From the NCBI GenBank assembly GCA_023488405.1, contig JAMDDW010000014.1, positions 983-8,486 on the forward strand: a stretch of 7,504 nt of DNA, written 5' to 3'. Positions 1 to 4,802 of the stretch are shown one piece after another; within the stretch, counting starts at the first letter, position 1, and each line of letters opens with the position of its first letter. A model generated the notes under the pieces. The model was given only the letters and a program-made list of their open reading frames with translations, made no database searches and had not been told where the DNA came from. Origin of the DNA: Candidatus Parvarchaeota archaeon (GTDB taxonomy: Archaea > Nanobdellota > Nanobdellia > Parvarchaeales > Parvarchaeaceae). The position numbers and the translations under genes are program-made.

Positions 1-46
1 GAAATACTCCTCTTAATGGCAATTTTTCCATACTATTTGCAAACAT
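1..46 (-). CDS. Start of an unidentified protein, cut by the left edge
   Basis: An ATG at 46-44 opens a frame that stays open for 15 codons to the window edge and reads MFANSMEKLPLRGVF. It begins 7 nt after the stop of the PfkB kinase on the same strand, which is the spacing seen between cotranscribed genes here. A second ATG at 31-29 is an alternative start. The fragment is too short to identify. A short N-terminus ending in LRGVF resembles starts of the dihydrodipicolinate synthase/KDG aldolase family, and an aldolase next to a sugar kinase would make sense, but that is a guess. The frame could also be chance. Confidence 0.4.
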   Translation of the reverse strand, partial: MFANSMEKLPLRGVF

Positions 47-53
47 TTATTTA

Positions 54-703
54 TTATATAGTTATCTTGCTCTTTGCTATCCTTAATTTCATATTTTCTG
101 GAGGATATTTGCCAGTTATTCCTTCTTTTGCTCCGTATTTCTGTATAACATTGCTGGCGTTAAAACTTCCTGCAGTTATTGCCTGTTCTATGTCCTTTCC
201 ATCATCGATAGAATTAACAAATGCTGACAAAAATGCATCTCCCGCTCCGACAAAATTTATCTGTTTTGCCTTGAAAGTATTGGCAATGTAAAGATTCTCT
301 TTGGATAAAACCAGCGACCCTTTATCCCCTTTTGTTATTATAGCTATATCATTTACGTATTCCGATAATTTAGAAAGATTGTTTACATCATTTGAATATC
401 CCACAAAAGTTTTAGCTTCGTCGTCATTCATGCTTATTATATCTACGTACTTTAACAACGGGGCCATTTTCTTTAGCTTTAAATTCAACTCAACTGAACC
501 AGGGTTAAGAACGGTTTTCATGTCATTTGCTTTAGCAAACTTCAAAATGTTAAAAAGAAGGTCTGTATCTTTAGTTGGCAAAGGCCCTACATAAAGCCAC
601 TTCGACTTAAAATCAAGCTGTAGGTCTTCTAGCGATAGAGTACTTTCTATTCCGCGATGTATCAACAAAATCATATCGCCGCTTGATGATACAACTATAT
701 TCG
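54..703 (-). pseudogene. PfkB-family carbohydrate/nucleoside kinase, C-terminal part (downstream of frameshift)
   Basis: This is the C-terminal two thirds of a ribokinase-like (PfkB) kinase, which would phosphorylate a sugar or nucleoside with ATP. The in-frame segment continues from the upstream fragment as TNIVVSSSGDMILLIHRG. The first ATG of this frame (674) lies inside the family's central beta-sheet, so it is not a natural start. The signature near the C-terminus, GAGDAFLSAFV, holds the catalytic-base Asp and the anion-hole glycines. The WLYVGPLP strand and the later IITKGDKGSLVL segment also fit the fold. Together with the upstream piece the protein would be about 326 residues, normal for the family. 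The substrate cannot be read from the sequence. The domain is intact apart from the frameshift, so a sequencing or assembly error is as likely as true decay. Confidence 0.85.
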
Positions 704-1021
704 TGAGAAAGGTGTCTCTCCATTGGACACTTTTATTAGTTCTGTGCTTATCTTCCTTTTGTTTAAATCATTCATTACAAACTGACCGTATTCATCGTTG
801 CCGATCTTTGCTATAACAGCAGATTTCTTACCGAAAGCAGAGAACGTAGCTGCTGCATTCGTGGCGCTTCCGCCACTGAATTCAAGAACTTTGTTTACGT
901 CTATTTTTTTGTCAGTAGGTATCTCAAGAAAATGTTTGTTTACCCCGGGTTTAAGCAATGCCTTGTCTAGAAACAAAAAAGTATCCTTCGTTGCAGAACC
1001 TAAAGTAACAAAATCGAACAT
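695..1021 (-). pseudogene. PfkB-family kinase, N-terminal part (upstream of frameshift)
   Basis: This is the N-terminal third of the same PfkB-type kinase. It starts MFDFVTLGSATKD, a typical first strand of the family, and carries the first PfkB signature as SGGSATNAAATFSAFGKK followed by IAKIGNDEYGQFV, the substrate-binding Gly-Gly region. The frame then runs ETPFSRI and stops at 697-695, while the continuation TNIVV lies in the next frame. I chose ATG 1021 over the in-frame TTG at 1045 for two reasons: it matches the usual N-terminus, and a TATA-like box at 1045-1056 sits about 29 nt upstream, fitting leaderless transcription. The gene follows prefoldin beta after 46 nt and probably has its own promoter. 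As written, the fragment lacks the ATP-binding and catalytic half and would be inactive. Confidence 0.85.
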
Positions 1022-1044
1022 ATATCTATTATTGTTTTCAATCA

Positions 1045-1056
1045 ATAAAAATATTT
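1045..1056 (-). promoter_or_regulatory. Putative TATA box for the PfkB kinase
   Basis: On the minus strand an A/T-only stretch (AAATATTTTTAT, followed by TG) is centred about 29 nt before ATG 1021. It lies in the gap between the prefoldin stop and the kinase start. No Shine-Dalgarno sequence precedes the ATG, so a leaderless message is plausible. The surrounding sequence is AT-rich, so a chance match is possible. Confidence 0.4.
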
Positions 1057-1067
1057 GCCATTTACAT

Positions 1068-1376
1068 TTACTGCGTTTTTTTGTCCTTGTCTTGAATAGT
1101 TTGCAGTTTATTGGTCAATTCATCTATTGACTTAGAGGAAGCCTTTAATCTGAAATCTATTATCTCAGATTTCTCTTTAAGGTCTTTTAATATTTCATTT
1201 TTATCCTTCTTGATTAATATCTGGCCTGACAATTGAAATAGGTCAGAACCCTCATGCGTCTTTTCAACCTCTTCTATTGTGCGCTTTAATTCATTGTACT
1301 GCAGTTGCAGGGTCTGTTTCTGCGTTGTTTCAACCTGCAAACGCTGTCTAAGTTCCTCAAACTCTTCTTCATTCAT
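1068..1376 (-). CDS. pfdB: Prefoldin subunit beta
   Basis: This 102-residue protein is the beta subunit of archaeal prefoldin, the alpha2-beta4 jellyfish-shaped cytosolic chaperone that captures unfolded proteins and passes them to the thermosome. Two long heptad-patterned helices (about residues 3-45 and 60-100) form the coiled-coil arms. They are joined by the beta-hairpin segment FQLSGQILIKKDK (about residues 47-59), which matches the family's conserved G-x-I-L-I-K-K hairpin. The length is slightly below the usual 115-125 residues. The ATG at 1376 lies inside the end of pcc1 with an 8-nt overlap, so translation is probably coupled. This is the last gene of the L37Ae-rpo12-pcc1 operon, a neighbourhood familiar from other archaea. 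Confidence 0.93.
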   Translation of the reverse strand: MNEEEFEELRQRLQVETTQKQTLQLQYNELKRTIEEVEKTHEGSDLFQLSGQILIKKDKNEILKDLKEKSEIIDFRLKASSKSIDELTNKLQTIQDKDKKTQ

Positions 1377-1617
1377 ATTGATTTATGGTCTCCAGCATTT
1401 TTAATGATTGCATTATACTATTGTTTACTGCAAGAAGCATATTAAAGTCATTTGCATTTATGGAAATATCCAACCCGTTGGAGCCCAACTTCATTTGTGT
1501 ATTTACTCTTCGGTCATTTGTTATATTATAGGATAGCGCATGGAAAAGACTAAGCATTAGATTTCTATCAAGCTTTAACTTTATGTCGGCACTAAAATGA
1601 TTATCTTGCTTTGACAT
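1369..1617 (-). CDS. pcc1: KEOPS complex subunit Pcc1
   Basis: This 82-residue protein resembles Pcc1, the small dimerising subunit of the KEOPS complex that makes the universal N6-threonylcarbamoyl-adenosine at A37 of ANN-decoding tRNAs together with Kae1, Bud32 and Cgi121. The visible family pattern is an alternating N-terminal strand (ADIKLKLD), a helix with HALSYNI, then DISINANDFNMLLAVNNSI followed by a final helix. This matches the family's I-x-A-x-D-x-x-x-L-R-A-x-x-N-S core, although the Arg of that core is Leu here. The length is normal. Its ATG at 1617 sits 17 nt inside the 3' end of rpo12, and its own end overlaps prefoldin beta. The identification rests on pattern and gene order. 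Confidence 0.8.
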   Translation of the reverse strand: MSKQDNHFSADIKLKLDRNLMLSLFHALSYNITNDRRVNTQMKLGSNGLDISINANDFNMLLAVNNSIMQSLKMLETINQYE

Positions 1618-1741
1618 GATGCCCCCCTTCGGGCTTTTTCTTTATTAAAATTCTGCCGCCGCAATAAGGACACCTAACTATATCCCCTACTTCGGATGAA
1701 TCTACAGTGGCTCCGCAATTAAAACACTTGTATTTTGACAT
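1601..1741 (-). CDS. rpoP: DNA-directed RNA polymerase subunit P (Rpo12/RpoP)
   Basis: This 46-residue protein starts MSKYKCFNCGATVD and ends HHVKAR. It is the archaeal Rpb12 homologue, a small zinc-binding subunit that sits on the Rpo3/Rpo10 assembly platform of RNA polymerase. The zinc-ribbon cysteines are visible as C6-x2-C9 and C24-x2-C27 in the form CPYCGGRIL, followed by the basic KKKP and the near-invariant C-terminal VKAR. All of these are hallmarks of the family, and the length is typical. The ATG is 1 nt after the L37Ae stop, and the last 17 nt overlap pcc1. A C6 run on the plus strand (1622-1627) encodes a Gly-Gly in the C-terminal tail. Confidence 0.96.
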   Translation of the reverse strand: MSKYKCFNCGATVDSSEVGDIVRCPYCGGRILIKKKPEGGHHVKAR

Positions 1742-1742
1742 C

Positions 1743-1937
1743 TTATATCACCTTTGAACTTAGGTTATAGGCATTGTCTGCAATTACCAATCCGCAATGT
1801 TTGCATTTCCATATACCCGAGGATTGTCGCCTTATCGAAAGCTTTTTACACCTAGGACAGGCATACTTTTCAGATCTCTGCTGTTTTATTGCATCAATCC
1901 TTTTCCTTACACCTACACCATATTTGGCAGTTCTCAT
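1743..1937 (-). CDS. rpl37ae: 50S ribosomal protein L37Ae (eL43)
   Basis: This 64-residue protein is the archaeal/eukaryotic large-subunit protein L37Ae, a zinc-ribbon protein bound to 23S rRNA. The N-terminal KYGVGVRKRIDAI helix is followed by the first zinc knuckle CPRCKK (C27, C30), the characteristic SGIWKCKHCG with the second knuckle (C45, C48), and ADNAYNLSS, which corresponds to the family's A-x-G-A-Y-x-L-S. It is shorter than the usual 70-90 residues, with a trimmed N-terminus and C-terminus. It is the first gene of a four-gene operon. A TATA-like box centred 26 nt before its ATG suggests an essentially leaderless transcript. Confidence 0.95.
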   Translation of the reverse strand: MRTAKYGVGVRKRIDAIKQQRSEKYACPRCKKLSIRRQSSGIWKCKHCGLVIADNAYNLSSKVI

Positions 1938-1956
1938 ATCTCATCATTTATTACTT

Positions 1957-1969
1957 TTTTATATTTAAA
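1957..1969 (-). promoter_or_regulatory. TATA box of the L37Ae-rpo12-pcc1-pfdB operon
   Basis: The minus-strand sequence TTTAAATATAAAA, preceded by the purine/GC-containing AAGC, fits an archaeal BRE/TATA element. Its centre is 26 nt upstream of the L37Ae ATG, so transcription would start at or just before the start codon. It shares the 77-bp divergent region with the promoter of the plus-strand membrane regulator. Confidence 0.65.
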
Positions 1970-1975
1970 GCTTAG

Positions 1976-1989
1976 TTTATTATATTATA
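1976..1989 (+). promoter_or_regulatory. Putative TATA box for the membrane regulator-hjc pair
   Basis: The A/T-only stretch TTTATTATATTATA ends 26 nt before ATG 2015. No Shine-Dalgarno sequence lies in between, so initiation on a leaderless or very short leader is likely. The element sits back to back with the TATA box of the L37Ae operon, so the two could compete for the basal factors. Confidence 0.5.
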
Positions 1990-2014
1990 GTGTAAAATGT
2001 ATTAAATCAGGACT

Positions 2015-2995
2015 ATGAAAGGAAATAAATTTAGATACGTTATATTGTTACTTGCAGTATTTATAGTTTTAATTATGGTGGGAAAAGCCAATGCACAGCC
2101 ATATTCGCAGGTGAGCATATTCGACAATATCACACAGACCTCAAATTTTTATTCATACTCAATGGTGCAGTATACCATAACATTATACAATGTATCTGCT
2201 TCTGAATTCAACATAAGTCTGCCTTCAAATATATTTAACTTGACAGCCTTAGGTGGATTAAAGTTTAAGGTCTATCCTTCTAAGGACTGCCACACATTTT
2301 CAGTTTCTAATGGCTGCATACTAATAGGTTTATACAACGTAACGCCAGGGGCGCCAATAAACCTGCAATATAGATATTATCAAAATTATAGCAGTACAAA
2401 CAATTCTTTTAATTCAACAATATTCTTTCTTCCATCCAGCTTCACCCGCTCATTGAGTATAAAAATGCTCCTTCCAAGCGGAGCATACATACCGAGCGAT
2501 GCATATGATGAGCCAAGCTCAACTATAACATCTGTTGGCAACCATTTTGAAATATCCTGGAATCTAATAAATCAAAGCTATCCAAATATCACTGGATATT
2601 ACATAGATTTGCCTTTTACAATTGAATATAACTTAAAATTTGTAAGTAAGAAACCATCAGATGAAAATTATTATTTATATTACATCGTTATTCTCATAAT
2701 TATATTTCTTGCAGCTGTTATAATTTGGTACTTTTACCACAGCAAATACAAACGAAGTTCCTCGAATAAGCCAAAGAAAAAGCCGAATAAAAAGTTTATT
2801 CTAGATTTATTGAACCGTGATGAAAAAGCAGTTTTGGCAGCTGTTAACAAGATAGGCTTTACTTACCAGGCAGACATAATAAAAAAGACGGGGTTCTCAA
2901 AGATAAAGGTCAGCAAAATCCTGTCAAAGTTAACAAATTACAAACTTTTAAAAATAAAGCAGGAAGGAAGAGTGAATAAAGTAAAGAGGCTGTAA
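2015..2995 (+). CDS. Membrane-anchored protein with extracellular domain and cytoplasmic winged-helix DNA-binding domain
   Basis: This is a 326-residue membrane protein. Residues 1-27 form a signal peptide with a hydrophobic core and an A-N-A cleavage-type site. Residues 28 to about 220 are a beta-rich extracytoplasmic domain with about ten N-x-S/T sequons and two cysteines. Residues 222-241 form a strong transmembrane helix. A Lys-rich linker (about 242-260) follows, then a winged helix-turn-helix domain (261-326) in which DEKAVLAAVNKIG, the helix TYQADIIKKTG, the likely recognition helix SKIKVSKILSKL and the basic wing are visible. The layout matches archaeal predicted membrane-associated transcriptional regulators (COG2512-like). 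The inferred role is sensing outside the cell and binding DNA at the membrane; ligand and targets are unknown. The hjc-like gene starts 2 bp after its stop. Confidence 0.8.
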   Translation: MKGNKFRYVILLLAVFIVLIMVGKANAQPYSQVSIFDNITQTSNFYSYSMVQYTITLYNVSASEFNISLPSNIFNLTALGGLKFKVYPSKDCHTFSVSNGCILIGLYNVTPGAPINLQYRYYQNYSSTNNSFNSTIFFLPSSFTRSLSIKMLLPSGAYIPSDAYDEPSSTITSVGNHFEISWNLINQSYPNITGYYIDLPFTIEYNLKFVSKKPSDENYYLYYIVILIIIFLAAVIIWYFYHSKYKRSSSNKPKKKPNKKFILDLLNRDEKAVLAAVNKIGFTYQADIIKKTGFSKIKVSKILSKLTNYKLLKIKQEGRVNKVKRL

Positions 2996-2997
2996 AA

Positions 2998-3330
2998 ATG
3001 TTTAACAAAATGAAGGGGTATCGTGCTGAAAGGAACGTAAAGTTAAATTTCATAAAGAGAGGTTGGAAGGTGGTAAGAGCCGGTGGAAGCTTGGGTGAAT
3101 ATGATATAATAGCATTTAAAAATGGAATCTGCATTTTTTTGCAGATTAAATCGACAAACAAGCATAAATTTTACTATTATGGCTACATGGAAGATAAATA
3201 TGCTGGATTTCCTTTCAGACTTGTTGTGCATTTCAGCAGGGGTAGAACAGTAGTGCTTCCTCCTAAGAAGACAATATCTGAGGATGAAGGTGAAGACATA
3301 GATACTTTTATAGAAAAATTGGAGAGTTAA
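2998..3330 (+). CDS. hjc: Hjc-type Holliday junction resolvase (archaeal), with Q-x-K in the active site
   Basis: This 110-residue protein resembles archaeal Hjc, a homodimeric, metal-dependent nuclease of the restriction-enzyme fold that cuts four-way junctions during recombination. Visible motifs are KGYRAERN with catalytic Glu11, the RAGGS segment (S31), the metal-binding Asp36 in EYDIIAF, and the QIKST motif (Q49, K51), where Hjc normally has E-x-K. Strand and helix order otherwise match, and the tail is acidic. The ATG at 2998 is preceded by AGAGG (2985-2989), a good Shine-Dalgarno. An in-frame ATG at 3010 (MKGYRAER) would give the more usual Hjc N-terminus. It is cotranscribed with the membrane regulator. 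A related nuclease of the same fold with another role is possible. Confidence 0.8.
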   Translation: MFNKMKGYRAERNVKLNFIKRGWKVVRAGGSLGEYDIIAFKNGICIFLQIKSTNKHKFYYYGYMEDKYAGFPFRLVVHFSRGRTVVLPPKKTISEDEGEDIDTFIEKLES

Positions 3331-3332
3331 CT

Positions 3333-3349
3333 GTTTCCAATAGTTTCCA
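3333..3349 (+). repeat. Two GTTTCCA direct repeats in 10-bp register
   Basis: GTTTCCA occurs at 3333-3339 and again at 3343-3349, exactly one helical turn apart. The pair lies just upstream of a TATA-like box at 3358-3368. It could be a protein-binding site or chance. Confidence 0.35.
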
Positions 3350-3357
3350 GCAAATAC

Positions 3358-3368
3358 TTTAATATAAA
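3358..3368 (+). promoter_or_regulatory. Putative orphan TATA box in the hjc/Sec61 beta intergenic region
   Basis: TTTAATATAAA resembles the TATA boxes found elsewhere in this window but is not followed by a recognisable gene on the plus strand. A start 25-27 nt downstream would fall near 3386-3390, directly before the hairpin at 3401-3442. It may therefore drive a small RNA or a 26-codon frame beginning at ATG 3386. Confidence 0.35.
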
Positions 3369-3401
3369 CAAAATTAAAAAGAGGTATGAGTTTTTTTATT
3401 G

Positions 3402-3449
3402 AAAGGCAGTTTTTGCATACTCGGACTCAAAAACTGCTTTTTTATTTTT
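3402..3449 (+). terminator. Stem-loop followed by T-rich tract (intrinsic-type terminator)
   Basis: GCAGTTTTTG at 3406-3415 is perfectly complementary to CAAAAACTGC at 3428-3437, with a 12-nt loop. The stem extends outward through G-T and A-T pairs to about 3402/3441. On the plus strand it runs straight into T6-A-T5 (3438-3449), the form of an intrinsic terminator. It would end the regulator-hjc transcript or a short RNA from the TATA-like box at 3358. The minus-strand side lacks a T-run, so it is less convincing as a terminator for the convergent Sec61 beta gene. Confidence 0.55.
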
Positions 3450-3616
3450 CAACTACCGAATGCTAGCTTTATCCCAACTACTACTATAACTAGAATAATA
3501 CCAAAAATTATTACAGTCCTTGGCTTTATGGTTATCTTGCTCTTATAATCTGAGTAGTACTGAACTAATCCTCCAAAGGAGGAAGGCATCCTTGTCTGTG
3601 CTTTTTTATTTAACAT
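3449..3616 (-). CDS. secG: Preprotein translocase subunit Sec61 beta (archaeal SecG)
   Basis: This 55-residue protein begins MLNKKAQTRMPSSFGGL and is the archaeal Sec61 beta subunit, a single-span, C-tail-anchored component of the SecYE-beta protein-conducting channel. The family pattern is clear: a short basic cytoplasmic tail, the conserved M-P-S-S-x-G-G-L-x-x-Y-Y core, the helix-preceding KSKITIKP, then one hydrophobic segment of about 16-18 residues (about 34-50). The ATG at 3616 lies 11 nt after the nitroreductase stop. A TATA-like run (3619-3628) directly upstream is too close for a leaderless start there, but would allow a transcript reaching the internal ATG at 3589 (MPSSFGGL), so the shorter start remains possible. 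The gene converges on hjc. Confidence 0.93.
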   Translation of the reverse strand: MLNKKAQTRMPSSFGGLVQYYSDYKSKITIKPRTVIIFGIILVIVVVGIKLAFGS

Positions 3617-3627
3617 ATTTTTATATT

Positions 3628-4170
3628 TTAATCTGCATTGCTATTAAACTTTTCTATATGTACTATCCTACTTAAATCTACCTTTGGCCCGCCGGTTTTC
3701 ACTTCTCCGTCCTCCTTTATGTACCCTATTGGGATTATCCCCCTCACTTTGTATTTTTCGGGTATAGCTAAAAGTTTTTTAATTTCTTCCTGCTGCAGAG
3801 TTGCTATCCACGCACTTCCAAGACCATAGCTGCTTGCCATAAGAAGCAGATTTTCTATTGCAAGCGCAGCATTTTCAACGCAGAACGTTTCGCTATCTTC
3901 TTCATCAAACACTGCATCCATCTTTGACTTATCGCATATGATTATTACTATGAGCGGCGCAGAGTCTATATGGGGTGTAAGGGAGACCTTGCTTATTTCA
4001 CTTTTTACGTCTGCATTGGTCACTATGATGAACTCGTACTCTCTTATTCCCCCTGCTGTGGGAGATCTCACTGCTGAGTCTATTAATTTAAGTATTATAT
4101 CCTCGCTTACCTCTTTATCCAAAAAGGAATAAACAGTTTTCCTCTTAGTTATAGCATCATATACGTCCAT
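3628..4170 (-). CDS. Nitroreductase-family FMN-dependent oxidoreductase
   Basis: This 180-residue protein is a nitroreductase-fold flavoprotein, a family that reduces nitro groups, quinones, flavins or enones with NAD(P)H and FMN in the cytoplasm as a dimer. Residues 10-16 (RKTVYSF) occupy the FMN-phosphate site. SPTAGGIREYEFIIV (about 36-50) corresponds to the family's S-P-S-x-x-N-x-Q-P-W-x-F. GLGSAWIAT (about 116-124) is the characteristic glycine loop, and IIPIGYIKE is the final strand motif. The third basic residue of the phosphate site (R/K at position 14 in typical members) is Tyr here. ATG 4170 is supported by a TATA box 26 nt upstream. The physiological substrate cannot be inferred. 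It may be cotranscribed with Sec61 beta. Confidence 0.9.
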   Translation of the reverse strand: MDVYDAITKRKTVYSFLDKEVSEDIILKLIDSAVRSPTAGGIREYEFIIVTNADVKSEISKVSLTPHIDSAPLIVIIICDKSKMDAVFDEEDSETFCVENAALAIENLLLMASSYGLGSAWIATLQQEEIKKLLAIPEKYKVRGIIPIGYIKEDGEVKTGGPKVDLSRIVHIEKFNSNAD

Positions 4171-4190
4171 AGAATTTTAAACGACTCTAG

Positions 4191-4200
4191 GATATATAAA
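4191..4200 (-). promoter_or_regulatory. TATA box of the nitroreductase gene
   Basis: The minus strand reads TTTATATATC, centred about 26 nt before ATG 4170, inside the 32-bp gap after the membrane protein stop. It is a near-canonical archaeal box A and implies a leaderless transcript. Confidence 0.65.
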
Positions 4201-4202
4201 TA

Positions 4203-4607
4203 TTATAATGAATTTCTCAAACTTACAAATTCTATTACAAGTATGGCCAATGCAATTATCCCCAACCCAAACGTATCAAAATTAGTTAAAACGGTTGCTT
4301 GGTTCAAAGTCAAAATAAAGATGAGCCCCACTATCGACACGACTCCCAAATCTATAGCAATTATCTTAAACCAGAATAGTCTAGTTTGTTTTAATATCGT
4401 CATCGATTTCGCCTTTGTTGATTTTGCTCCATCGGTAAATCCTGCTTCATAAGAGTTCAAAATAATTATAATCCCTAAAAAACCATCGCTTATCCCGAGA
4501 ATAAACGCAACTGGTTCATAAGGGGTCTGCAAACCTAAATAACCGAGTGGCAAAAATGCAAGCGAGGCTAATATAACGTACTTCCATTCTTTAACTAATC
4601 TATTCAT
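4203..4607 (-). CDS. Four-helix integral membrane protein of unknown function
   Basis: This 134-residue hydrophobic protein is not recognised as any family. It shows four likely membrane spans at about residues 10-27, 33-51, 80-101 and 112-130. The longest polar stretch (about 52-78, NSYEAGFTDGAKSTKAKS) lies between spans 2 and 3 and is Lys/Thr/Ser-rich, so probably cytoplasmic. There are no cysteines or obvious catalytic motifs. The ATG at 4607 is 2 nt downstream of the S27e stop, so it is almost certainly cotranscribed with L44e and S27e. In many archaea that position holds translation initiation factor 2 alpha. The neighbourhood alone says nothing firm about its job. Confidence 0.7.
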   Translation of the reverse strand: MNRLVKEWKYVILASLAFLPLGYLGLQTPYEPVAFILGISDGFLGIIIILNSYEAGFTDGAKSTKAKSMTILKQTRLFWFKIIAIDLGVVSIVGLIFILTLNQATVLTNFDTFGLGIIALAILVIEFVSLRNSL

Positions 4608-4609
4608 AA

Positions 4610-4801
4610 TTAAGAATAGTTTTCTATTACTTCAGCCAGTATCTTAGCCTTCCCGCCAGTAGGGGTTGCAAGCACTTCATTGCATACCAAACACCTTACT
4701 TCTGTAGAAGCTTTTGTAAATATTACCTGTTCATTTTTGCATTTGTTGCACCTTACTTTTGAAAATTTGCCTTCTGACGGTCTGAATATGATTTCTTCCA
4801 T
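4610..4801 (-). CDS. rps27e: 30S ribosomal protein S27e (eS27)
   Basis: This 63-residue protein is the small-subunit protein S27e, shared by archaea and eukaryotes. It carries a C4 zinc finger with C18-x2-C21 (RCNKCKNEQ) and C37-x2-C40 (VRCLVCNEVL), separated by the FTKASTEV segment that is typical of the family, and ends with ATPTGGKAKI, matching the conserved L-x-x-P-T-G-G-K-A. The length is normal. The ATG is 1 nt after the L44e stop, reproducing the common archaeal L44e-S27e pair. Confidence 0.96.
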   Translation of the reverse strand: MEEIIFRPSEGKFSKVRCNKCKNEQVIFTKASTEVRCLVCNEVLATPTGGKAKILAEVIENYS

Positions 4802-4802
4802 T

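Noticed and set aside
16..594. Plus-strand open frames of 91 and 97 codons
   Set aside because: They lie antisense to the well-supported PfkB kinase and show no family motifs.
798..1130. Plus-strand frame of 110 codons
   Set aside because: It is antisense to the kinase N-terminus and the prefoldin end, with no recognisable protein features.
1774..2018. Plus-strand frames of 64 and 73 codons
   Set aside because: They are antisense to L37Ae and run through the divergent promoter region; they are composition shadows.
2910..3231. Minus-strand frames of 83 and 62 codons
   Set aside because: They lie antisense to the winged-helix domain and hjc, both supported by family motifs.
3384..3449. C/D box guide RNA or tRNA half
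   Set aside because: There is no CUGA D box or RUGAUGA C box, no T-loop consensus, and the stem is too AT-rich for a split tRNA leader.
3386..3466. A 26-codon plus-strand frame beginning at ATG 3386
   Set aside because: It runs through the hairpin and T-tract and has no recognisable features. I prefer a terminator or small RNA and do not list it as a gene.
3638..4452. Plus-strand frames opposite nitroreductase and the membrane protein
   Set aside because: They contain no motifs and lie opposite real genes.
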